A stretch of DNA of 12,562 nucleotides from Bdellovibrionales bacterium (GTDB taxonomy: Bacteria; Bdellovibrionota; Bacteriovoracia; Bacteriovoracales; Bacteriovoracaceae): assembly GCA_030633015.1 (NCBI GenBank), contig DAOVTR010000014.1, forward strand, positions 1 through 12,562. Reading direction: 5' to 3'. The notes under the pieces are model-generated. The model saw nothing but the letters and a program-made list of their open reading frames with translations. It did not search any database and was not told the DNA's origin. Below, in pieces: positions 6,447 to 12,562 of this stretch. Position 1 is the first letter of the stretch; every line of letters starts with the position of its first letter. Position numbers and translations under genes: made by a program.

Positions 6447-8837
6447 TTATTCTTCAGTTAATTCTTTTTCATCATTAATAAATTCATCTTCTATAATTTC
6501 TTCTTCTTCAACTAGAGATGAGACTTGTGTATCTTCTCCTTCAACGTCTTCAATTTTTTCATTTGTTTGTTCAACCATCTCTTCTTCATCTGTTGGTTCA
6601 GTAATTGCTGTGTTTCCAGGAACAGTATGAGAGCTTTCAAAATCGTTGTTGAATTTGTTTAATTTTTTAGTATCAAATAAAGGACCATTATCCTGTTTTT
6701 CTGCTTTGTTATACAAGGCCTTCATTTCACTGCCAAATGGATCATCATCACCTAAAATTGTTTTTAAATGTTCACTTCTTCTATTTATGACATCTTTAAC
6801 TGTTTTTGCAGCTGTATCTTCATAAGTATTAAGTATTTTTGGTGTTAAGAAAAAAAGCATATTAACTTTTGTAAGTTTTTTTGCTTTTTGTTTGAAAAGC
6901 CATCCTAAAATTGGAATATCTCCAAGGAGTGGAACTTTACTTATTGTGGTGGTTTCTTTGTCTCTCATGAGTCCACCCATCGCAATGGTGTCTCGGTCTC
7001 TTACGCTAACGGTTGTAATGGTCTGTCTAAGATTTGTACCAAGACCAGGAACTCCGGTAGGAAGAGATCGTTCAGAGAAATCCTCAATTTTTTGATCAAT
7101 TTCAAGACGGATAAACCTGGTTGCTTTGTTAATATGGGGCTTAATTTTTAAGGTTAAAGCAACCTTTTCTTTCTCTGTTGTAATACTAGTAATGTTATTT
7201 GAAATAGTTGATTTTGAAACAGGAACCTGTTCTCCTACTTCAAAAATAGCTTCAATATTATCTGTTGCTAAAATTTGAGGAGTTGCAAGTACGTTGGTAT
7301 TACTGTCATTAGCAAAAGCATTTATCAGAGCATTTACATTATTAACTTGAATATTTCCAGCAGCAGTCTCTAGGGTTCTTGACGCTCCAACACCTCCACC
7401 AACAAAAAGACCAGAAATATTTGTAACTTTATTTTGAAAAAGGTCAATTAGTGCATTTGAGCCTCCTAAAAAACCAGCAGTCTGGGCAGCGCCTGTCCCA
7501 TATTTTCCTAAAATACTGACGCCATAACCACTATCTTCACTAATTTGAGTTTCAACGATTAATCCTTCTACATAGACTTGATCTTTAGGTATATCTAATT
7601 TATCAATAACTCCTTGGATGGTAAGGTAGTCAGTAGGGGATGCAACAATAACTAAAGCATTATTATCTTTATCTGATGTGATTTTTACTTGAGCATTAAA
7701 TAGAGATTCACTTTCGGTAGTAGTTTTACTTCTAAATCTACTTGACTTTGATTTATCAACGGCTCCACTTACTAATGATGAAAGAGTTTTTGCGAGGGTT
7801 TCAGAGTCGCTATGTTTTAGATAGTAAACATGAATTTGGCCACTGCTTGAAGCTATTAGTTTAACGTCTAATTTATTAATTAGTTTTTTTAGCTGCCTAG
7901 CACCAGATGCGTTGGTCATGGCAATAATTGAATTTGTTCGAGGTTCAGCTATTATTTCTCCAAAAGCTGATGAGTTTTTTGAAGATGAACTTGTTCTAAC
8001 TTTAGATCTACTAGTATTGGATTTTTTTAAAATCTGTTTAAGTAGTTTTGAAATTTCTTGAGCGGAAGAGTTTTGTACAGGAATAATTTGTAATGTTTCT
8101 TCATGTCCAGGAACGTCAATGAACTTAATAAGTCTTGCTATTCTATTAATATTTGTTCCAGTATCTTGAACTATAACGGTATTAGTCTGTTTGATCTCAC
8201 TAATTCTACCATGTCGTGAAAGAAAAGGTCTGAAGCTTCGGTTAAGATCACCACTGCTTATATGTTTTAAAGCAATTATTCTCATGGCATAATTTTCAGT
8301 TTCGGGAGTGTAATTTCCAGTATAAATGGTAGTGGGCGTATAACGAATATTTCTTGTACCTACGATCTTATAAAAAGCTCCTGATTTTACAAGAGAATAT
8401 CCATTTACATTTAAGGCCGAAAGGTAAGCTTTCCAAGCATCGCCAACCGTAATTGGAGAAGGGGCCAAAATGCTTATTTTTCCTTTTAATTCTTTATTAT
8501 CTAAAATCAGATTTATACCAGTGATTTTTTGCATATGTTTGGTAAGATCAACAAGGGTAGTCTCTGGAAAATCAAAACTGGTGATTACTTCAGGGCCAAA
8601 TGCCGTTTCTGGATTAAGATTTACGTACTCTTTTTTTTGAGCGGAACTAATTGTCTTTCCTGCTTTTCTACCAAAATGATCTACTTGATTATTATTTGAA
8701 TTTTTAGACTTTGAATTGGAGTCTGTAATATTGCTAAAATTAGTATTTGATTTATATTGTTCAAATTTTGATTGTGCAACAACTGCTCCGATCGAAAATG
8801 ATACAAAGACCAATAGAGTAATAAGTTTTTTTATCAT
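6447..8837 (-). CDS. gspD: GspD, T2SS outer-membrane secretin
   Basis: This 796-residue protein forms the outer-membrane channel through which folded substrates leave. It has a cleavable signal peptide (about 1-21, ending AVVA|QS) and a Ser/Asn-rich linker (29-52). An N0 domain follows (about 86-155), then N1-N3 repeats (about 185-415). The secretin core (about 420-668) carries VLATPQILATDN (516-527), EVGEQVPV (533-540), the GGLMRD gate-region motif (621-626) and VPLLGDIPILGWLF (635-648). Beyond the core lies a 125-residue extension whose last 50 residues include 24 Asp/Glu and only 2 Lys. A canonical pilotin-binding S-domain is not obvious there. N2 and N3 each hold a Ser/Lys-rich insertion (about 272-291 and 361-380). 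AGGGA lies 8 nt before the ATG. It lies 30 nt after gspC, its periplasmic partner. Confidence 0.97.
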   Translation of the reverse strand: MIKKLITLLVFVSFSIGAVVAQSKFEQYKSNTNFSNITDSNSKSKNSNNNQVDHFGRKAGKTISSAQKKEYVNLNPETAFGPEVITSFDFPETTLVDLTKHMQKITGINLILDNKELKGKISILAPSPITVGDAWKAYLSALNVNGYSLVKSGAFYKIVGTRNIRYTPTTIYTGNYTPETENYAMRIIALKHISSGDLNRSFRPFLSRHGRISEIKQTNTVIVQDTGTNINRIARLIKFIDVPGHEETLQIIPVQNSSAQEISKLLKQILKKSNTSRSKVRTSSSSKNSSAFGEIIAEPRTNSIIAMTNASGARQLKKLINKLDVKLIASSSGQIHVYYLKHSDSETLAKTLSSLVSGAVDKSKSSRFRSKTTTESESLFNAQVKITSDKDNNALVIVASPTDYLTIQGVIDKLDIPKDQVYVEGLIVETQISEDSGYGVSILGKYGTGAAQTAGFLGGSNALIDLFQNKVTNISGLFVGGGVGASRTLETAAGNIQVNNVNALINAFANDSNTNVLATPQILATDNIEAIFEVGEQVPVSKSTISNNITSITTEKEKVALTLKIKPHINKATRFIRLEIDQKIEDFSERSLPTGVPGLGTNLRQTITTVSVRDRDTIAMGGLMRDKETTTISKVPLLGDIPILGWLFKQKAKKLTKVNMLFFLTPKILNTYEDTAAKTVKDVINRRSEHLKTILGDDDPFGSEMKALYNKAEKQDNGPLFDTKKLNKFNNDFESSHTVPGNTAITEPTDEEEMVEQTNEKIEDVEGEDTQVSSLVEEEEIIEDEFINDEKELTEE

Positions 8838-8867
8838 GCTTCTTTTCCCTGTGAAACAAGTTCATAA

Positions 8868-9992
8868 TTATTCAAAATTATATTCTTGAGTAGTTGTTAC
8901 TCCGCTTCTTCTTTTTGTAATTTCTACGTGTTCTAAACTTTTTAACTGACTAAACATTTTCATTACTTCATTTAAGTTTTTAAATTTTTTACCATTTACT
9001 GATTCAATAATATCTTCATTTTGAATATTTAAAGTGCTAAATAAGCTTCCCGGAACTACTTGAGTTATTTTATAAAATGTTGTTCCATCAGGATTTTTTA
9101 TTGGTATTGCGTTTGCTTGAGTTAGAATACTTGAGATATCTTTTAGCATATTATCACGAAATGATTTTTTTATATTAAAGATGTTTCCTTCTTGTTGTAT
9201 CCCCGTATCAAATTTTGAATCGATTAATTTTTTACCAGCTTTAGGAGATAAAATTTGGTAATTTGATATTTTGTTATTTAATTTAACTTTTTTGTTTATT
9301 AAATATTCACAAGATCCATCTTTTAAGTTTTTTAAGATTACTTTGTTACGTTCAATCTTATCTATCCTGATTTGCGAAGAATGAGTGTTTCCTTCTCTTA
9401 GGTATAGTATTTCTTTTTTTCCGCGCACCTCAAGCGTAACAAGTGATTTTAATGAGTTTTGTAAAACGATAGTACTTAAAATAGTAAATGGTGTTGATGA
9501 TTGCTTGCTGGCACTACCGCATAATTTATCAATTTCATAATTTTTAGAATTTGTATTTTTTTGTGGGATAGAAGCCAGTGCATCACTTTTTGTATTAAAA
9601 AGATTTGAATCTTTTATTGCTTGTACTGATGATATATAGCTGTGACTGTTTAATTTGATATTATTATTAGATATGTTTACCTCACCTGATGTTTTAACAA
9701 CACTTTGGATCGATAATGCAATAATTTTTCCTGAGAAATATCCAATTGTTAGAATAGAGATGATTACAAAAAATTTATGAATTTTATTTCTCATTTCAGG
9801 AGCAAAGAAGTTATTGATTGCTTGGTTGAGATCAAAATTATTTATATTTTTAGTTGTAGTTAAAGTTTTTTCATTAACCGTTTTGTTAATATCACTATCA
9901 GATGATTTAAAGATATTTGCAAAAGAAGTAGTTTTTTCTTTTAGAAAATCTGTAATTTTTTCTTTTTTTGTAGGGTCAGTATCAAATTCCAA
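8868..9992 (-). CDS. gspC: GspC, T2SS inner-membrane coupler with PDZ domain
   Basis: This 374-residue bitopic protein links the inner-membrane platform to the secretin. Residues 1-72 are a long, Lys/Asp/Thr-rich cytoplasmic part, followed by one transmembrane helix (about 73-95) and a disordered Asn/Ser-rich linker. The homology region comes next (about 165-232: FTILSTIVLQNS, SLVTLEVRGKKE, YLREGN), then a C-terminal PDZ domain (about 285-372, with VVPGSLFSTLNIQNEDII and SVNGKKFKNL). The homology region normally binds the secretin N0 domain, and the PDZ domain contributes to substrate recognition. Cys158 and Cys228 flank the homology region and could pair. The start is TTG with AGG 6 nt upstream; there is no in-frame ATG before it. 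The next Met (residue 67) has no ribosome binding site and would remove nearly all of the cytoplasmic part. First gene of the operon. Confidence 0.93.
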   Translation of the reverse strand: MEFDTDPTKKEKITDFLKEKTTSFANIFKSSDSDINKTVNEKTLTTTKNINNFDLNQAINNFFAPEMRNKIHKFFVIISILTIGYFSGKIIALSIQSVVKTSGEVNISNNNIKLNSHSYISSVQAIKDSNLFNTKSDALASIPQKNTNSKNYEIDKLCGSASKQSSTPFTILSTIVLQNSLKSLVTLEVRGKKEILYLREGNTHSSQIRIDKIERNKVILKNLKDGSCEYLINKKVKLNNKISNYQILSPKAGKKLIDSKFDTGIQQEGNIFNIKKSFRDNMLKDISSILTQANAIPIKNPDGTTFYKITQVVPGSLFSTLNIQNEDIIESVNGKKFKNLNEVMKMFSQLKSLEHVEITKRRSGVTTTQEYNFE

Positions 9993-9998
9993 TTTTAA

Positions 9999-10002
9999 CC
10001 TA
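9999..10002 (-). promoter_or_regulatory. Ribosome binding site supporting the TTG start of gspC
   Basis: TAGG on the minus strand ends 6 nt before the TTG at 9992. It is the only Shine-Dalgarno-like sequence near a possible start, and it decides between the TTG and the internal ATG at 9794, which is preceded by CTCCTGAA and no purine-rich site. Confidence 0.5.
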
Positions 10003-10051
10003 TTTAGTATGTAGTAAATTCGTAAACTAATTTAAATTGTTAGTTATTATT

Positions 10052-10080
10052 ATTTTAATGCACAGATATTCCTTCATCAA
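10052..10080 (-). promoter_or_regulatory. Predicted promoter of the gsp operon
   Basis: On the minus strand, TTGATG (10080-10075) is followed after exactly 17 nt by TAAAAT (10057-10052), close to the sigma-70 consensus TTGACA-N17-TATAAT. Transcription would begin near 10045, giving a leader of about 50 nt before the gspC TTG. AT-rich DNA produces such matches by chance, so this is a prediction, but position and spacing are good. Confidence 0.5.
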
Positions 10081-10097
10081 GTGTTCTTTATATGCCG

Positions 10098-10112
10098 ATA
10101 ATAAACTATTAT
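10098..10112. repeat. Short inverted repeat in the divergent spacer
   Basis: ATAATA and TATTAT form a perfect 6-bp inverted repeat around AAC. It lies upstream of the gspC promoter and between the two divergent promoters, where an operator could act. It is A/T only, so chance is a serious alternative. Confidence 0.25.
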
Positions 10113-10129
10113 TGTCAGGTAAGGATGAG

Positions 10130-10141
10130 ATTTGTGCAAAT
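10130..10141. repeat. Near-perfect 12-bp palindrome ATTTGTGCAAAT
   Basis: The arms ATTTG and CAAAT are exact inverted copies around TG. The site lies upstream of the plus-strand -10 and upstream of the gspC -35, a plausible place for a regulator acting on both divergent genes. No specific regulator is recognised. Confidence 0.3.
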
Positions 10142-10168
10142 ATATTATACTAATTTTATTTTTGTACG

Positions 10169-10177
10169 TGTTATACT
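10169..10177 (+). promoter_or_regulatory. Predicted extended -10 promoter of the FG-GAP lipoprotein gene
   Basis: TGTTATACT contains the extended -10 pattern TG-N-TATACT (hexamer at 10172-10177). No good -35 lies at the normal distance, which extended -10 promoters tolerate. The expected transcription start, about 7 nt downstream, falls on or next to the ATG at 10184, so the mRNA could be leaderless. A second TATACT at 10146-10151 is an alternative and would leave a leader lacking a ribosome binding site. Confidence 0.45.
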
Positions 10178-10183
10178 AGCAAA

Positions 10184-11990
10184 ATGTTTAATAAACTTTT
10201 TTTTAAAAATATTTTTTTATTGTTTCTTATCTATGGTTGTTCGATTGGTAGTAATAATATAAAAAAAAATAAAATTAGAAAAAAGTAAAAACGTTAATCT
10301 GCAGTCTCATAGTAATATTAATTATGGTCCTACAAAAGAAGTGTCTACCAATTTTATAGATAAAACTCATGAATATGGTCTTGGTGGTTATAGTGGTAGT
10401 CAGTTTTATGCTGTTGATTTTGATAGGGATGGTTGGACAGATTTAGTTCTTTTAGAATCAAATTATTCGTATCCAGTTTTTTTGAGATTTGATTCAATAC
10501 AAAAAAAGTTTAAAAAAATTGCTTATTGCCCTTTTAAAAAACGTTTTAGAAGTTCTTTTTTAAATTTTGTTGATTTAGACAAAGATGGCGTGTTGGACAT
10601 TATTTCAACAGTTTTAAATCATAAAACTGATCTTCATCCTGAAAAAATTAAATTTTTTAGAGGTAAATTCCGTGATGGTAAGATTAGTTACCATTTAGTA
10701 AATGAAAAATGGCCCAAAAATAGCTATTCAACGGCTTCTCTTACAGTTTTTGATTATAATTTAGATGGTTACTTAGATATTTATATTGGAAATTGGTATA
10801 GTTATGCTTATAAACGGCCTGTTCCTCAGTATGATCTTTTGCTTAAGGGAAATGGTTTTACTTTTAAAGAAGCCTCGGCTCATTTGGTTGGATTGAAAGA
10901 TAAAGCATTTGATAATAAAACAATCTTAAAAGCAAGGCCTACGTTTGCTACTTCTAGTTGTGATATTGATCAAAATGGCTGGCCTGACATTTTAACAGCC
11001 TCTTCTAGTGGATATGGAAATAGATTATGGTTAAACATTTATAATAAAAATTATGGTAATATTTTTAACGATTATGGATCTCAATCAGGGTTTGGTTCAG
11101 ATATAATTGGTCGACTAGATCCTTTAGGCGGGGGGAATTCCTTTTTTACACTTTGTGCAGATTATAATAATGACGGGTTTATGGATGTATTAGTTGGAGA
11201 GTTAACTCATGCCTACGATCCTCAGACAAAAGATCTATCGAGTATTTTAACAGGTAATGTTAGCTCATTTCCTCCTCAGTTTATACGAGAAGAGTATTTT
11301 ATGTCTAGTGGTGATGATAGTTGGAATCAAGGAGATAGAAGAGGTGTTTGGATGGATTATAACCTCGACGGATTATTGGATATTATTGTTGATAATTCTG
11401 GATTTCCTCCAGATTCAAGAATGATCTTATTTTCTCAAGAAAAAGATCACTCATTTTCTGATAAGGCAGCACAGTTAGGAGTTGATGTTATTAATCCTAC
11501 AGGAACCATTGTATTGGATGTTAATAAAGATGGACGATTAGATATTTTAACAGGTCAAAATAATTTAAGAGATGCAAATATAAAACCTAAATTATATCTT
11601 TTTGAAAATAGTACTCCCAGAGAAGGAAATCGTGCACTCAAAATTCATCTTAGAGGGAATAAATCAAACACCCATGGCCTAGGAGCAATGATTATTTTGA
11701 AAACCTCTTCAATGACTCAAAGAAGATGGGTTGAATATAACTATGGCCCGATGGGATCCCAGAATGAATCAGGTGTTCTTTTCGGAATATCTAAAAAAAG
11801 TATTGTTAAGTATATTGATGTTGTTTGGCCATATAGTCAGAAAAACAGATGGGGTAGGCAAAAAAACAAAAAAGTAAGATATAACTTAGATGAGTTTTTC
11901 TTTAAGGAGCATTTGGAAGTGACCTTATGTGAAAATGGAAGCTTAAAAAAAGGAAAAAAGAGTTGCGTTGTAAGGCGTTTAGGTAAATAG
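10184..11990 (+). CDS. FG-GAP/VCBS repeat and ASPIC/UnbV domain lipoprotein, frameshifted near its 5' end
   Basis: From the ATG at 10184 the first frame encodes a lipoprotein-like signal peptide (basic start, hydrophobic core, IYGC with Cys at residue 19) but ends at TAA 10286-10288 after 34 residues. The body lies in the +1 frame, open from 10263 to 11990. Removing one A from the A-rich run joins them into about 601 residues. The body starts with FIDKTHEYG, the usual opening of CRTAC1-like proteins. Seven D-x-D/N-x-D/N-G-x-x-D calcium-loop motifs follow (DFDRDGWTD, DLDKDGVLD, DYNLDGYLD, DIDQNGWPD, DYNNDGFMD, DYNLDGLLD, DVNKDGRLD), spaced 52-70 residues apart, as in a seven-bladed beta-propeller. 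An ASPIC/UnbV domain follows (RGNKSNTHGLGAMI to YIDVVWP). A GTG at 10341 could start the body without an export signal, but it has no convincing ribosome binding site. The biological role is unknown; binding or adhesion at the cell surface is a reasonable guess. Confidence 0.85.
10261..10284 (+). other. Poly-A stretch (A9 and A6) where the lipoprotein reading frame shifts
   Basis: Nine consecutive A (10261-10269) and six A (10279-10284) lie between the signal peptide and the repeat domain. Loss of a single A from either run, or ribosome or RNA polymerase slippage equal to +1 (or -2), restores one frame before the TAA at 10286. In frame 0 a TAA at 10260-10262 precedes the body, so the shift must occur between 10263 and 10288. 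Confidence 0.75.
11622..11831 (+). other. ASPIC/UnbV domain within the FG-GAP lipoprotein
   Basis: The encoded segment begins EGNRALKIHLRGNKSNTHG and ends YIDVVWP. It shows the family pattern: N-x-x-L-x-I-x-L-x-G, then S-N then G-L-G-A, a central YGPMGSQNES turn, and V-x-W-P at the end. This domain is typically found after FG-GAP repeats in CRTAC1-like extracellular proteins. The protein tail after it is Lys-rich with two Cys that could pair. Confidence 0.75.
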
Positions 11991-12562
11991 CTAGTCAAGA
12001 AGTTCTGAAAATTCTTTTATATGCTGAGGCATTGATCGATAGTTTAAAGTAACCATATAAATTTTAGAAACATTTAATTCAGGAATTTTATGGAATTCTA
12101 TATTATCACTTTTTTTAACAATATGTTCTGGAACTACAGCGATTCCAACACTATTTTTTACAAGATTTACTATGGTTGTTATTGAATTTACTTTTATTAT
12201 TTCTTGTGGTTTTTTTTTGCTAACTCTGAAAATATTATCGTTATTATCATAGATAATCCATCGGTGTGAATCAATCTCTTTTGTATTTATTCTTTTTTTA
12301 CTAATGAGAGTAAGTTTTTCATCGAATAAAAAAAGTGAAGAAATTAACTCTGATTGTATGTTTTCAGTGGTAAAAACAATGTCATATTTCCCTTCCTCAA
12401 TAGCATTTTTTAAATTAGGTTGAATATCAATATGAATATCGAGATTTCTTTTAAATTTTTTATAGTATTTTATAATTATTGGATTTAGCCATGTTTCCAA
12501 TAGACCATGCAAGACACCACTACGAAGAGGTCTCGAGTCTTCCTTTTCAAAAAGATTGAGTG
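11991..12562 (-). CDS. LysR-family transcriptional regulator (5' end cut by window)
   Basis: The frame is open from the right edge (189 visible residues) to TAG at 11993-11991. An internal TTG at 12512 is not the true start, because the frame continues upstream without a stop. The visible part is the effector-binding domain of a LysR-type regulator: RSGVLHGLLETWLNPII with YYKKF (entry of subdomain I), IEEGKYDIVFTTE (family l-x-x-G-x-l-D-l-a), ELISSLFLFDEKLTLISKK, and VNLVKNSVGIAVVPEHIV (the G-x-G-I-A-x-l-P element, here with Ser-Val). The DNA-binding helix-turn-helix is off the window. The gene is convergent with the FG-GAP gene, stop codon to stop codon, so it need not regulate the T2SS. The effector cannot be told from the sequence. 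Confidence 0.8.
   Translation of the reverse strand, partial: LNLFEKEDSRPLRSGVLHGLLETWLNPIIIKYYKKFKRNLDIHIDIQPNLKNAIEEGKYDIVFTTENIQSELISSLFLFDEKLTLISKKRINTKEIDSHRWIIYDNNDNIFRVSKKKPQEIIKVNSITTIVNLVKNSVGIAVVPEHIVKKSDNIEFHKIPELNVSKIYMVTLNYRSMPQHIKEFSELLD

Larger units (their letters stand above)
9993..10183. other. Divergent intergenic region between gspC and the lipoprotein gene
   Basis: This 191-nt spacer is the only substantial non-coding stretch. It contains the predicted promoter for the gsp operon, the extended -10 for the lipoprotein gene, and two short inverted repeats. No conserved small RNA, riboswitch or terminator hairpin was recognised, and no credible open reading frame. Confidence 0.6.

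Noticed and set aside
6892..7095. Plus-strand open frame inside gspD
   Set aside because: It lies antisense to the conserved secretin core, with no ribosome binding site or recognisable domain; it is a by-product of the gspD codons.
9814..10014. Plus-strand open frame covering the gspC start
   Set aside because: It is antisense to the gspC N-terminus, has no recognisable domain, and lies upstream of the plus-strand promoter.
10279..10285. A-AAA-AAG heptamer in the correct frame just before the TAA at 10286, a classic -1 ribosomal slippery site
   Set aside because: A -1 shift enters the wrong frame; the repeat body needs +1 (or -2). It may still be part of a slippage-prone stretch, but not as a standard dnaX-type signal.
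10341..10343. GTG as the true start of the FG-GAP protein
   Set aside because: There is no convincing ribosome binding site, the coding character continues upstream in the same frame, and starting here would leave a CRTAC1-like extracellular protein without an export signal.
11945..11962. T-rich run on the minus strand downstream of the LysR stop, considered as a terminator
   Set aside because: No stable GC-rich stem precedes it; on the plus strand it simply encodes the Lys-rich tail of the FG-GAP protein.
12510..12512. TTG as the start of the LysR-family gene
   Set aside because: The frame continues to the window edge with sensible LysR sequence (RPLRSGV), and a start here would lack the DNA-binding domain. 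The gene is simply cut by the window.

Overview
This window is dominated by a type II secretion system (T2SS, general secretory pathway) operon read on the minus strand, in the canonical order gspC-D-E-F-G-H-I-J-K. It runs from about 9992 down to the left edge, where gspK is cut by the window end. The genes are separated by at most 30 nt, and two pairs overlap, so one transcript is likely. It would encode the inner-membrane coupler (GspC), the outer-membrane secretin (GspD), the cytoplasmic ATPase (GspE), the inner-membrane platform protein (GspF), the major pseudopilin (GspG) and the minor pseudopilins (GspH, I, J, K). GspL, GspM, the prepilin peptidase (GspO/PilD) and any pilotin are not visible and would have to lie beyond position 1 or elsewhere.

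A 191-nt divergent spacer (9993-10183) separates gspC from a plus-strand gene. It holds a good -35/-10 pair facing gspC and an extended -10 facing the plus-strand gene. That gene (10184-11990) encodes a lipoprotein-type signal peptide followed by seven FG-GAP/VCBS calcium-loop repeats and a C-terminal ASPIC/UnbV domain. As written, the signal peptide is out of frame with the body; the shift falls in an A-rich stretch containing A9 and A6 runs. It could be a sequencing error, phase variation, transcriptional slippage or a recent pseudogene. At the right edge a LysR-type regulator, cut at its 5' end, is encoded on the minus strand; its stop codon directly abuts the stop of the lipoprotein gene.

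The DNA is AT-rich throughout (roughly 30-35% G+C by eye), and codon use looks uniform between the operon and its flanks. Low G+C, a complete gspC-K operon of this sequence type and a CRTAC1-like FG-GAP lipoprotein suggest a Gram-negative bacterium, possibly a marine Bdellovibrionota (Bacteriovorax/Halobacteriovorax-like). The taxonomic guess is inference only. I see no tRNA, rRNA, CRISPR array, transposase or insertion sequence.

No wholly new system is evident. The best leads are the broken poly-A reading frame, a possible leaderless start for the same gene, a tandem MshEN-like (possibly c-di-GMP-binding) N-terminus on GspE, an unusually acidic C-terminal tail on the secretin, and an Ala in place of Gly before the prepilin cleavage site in GspH.
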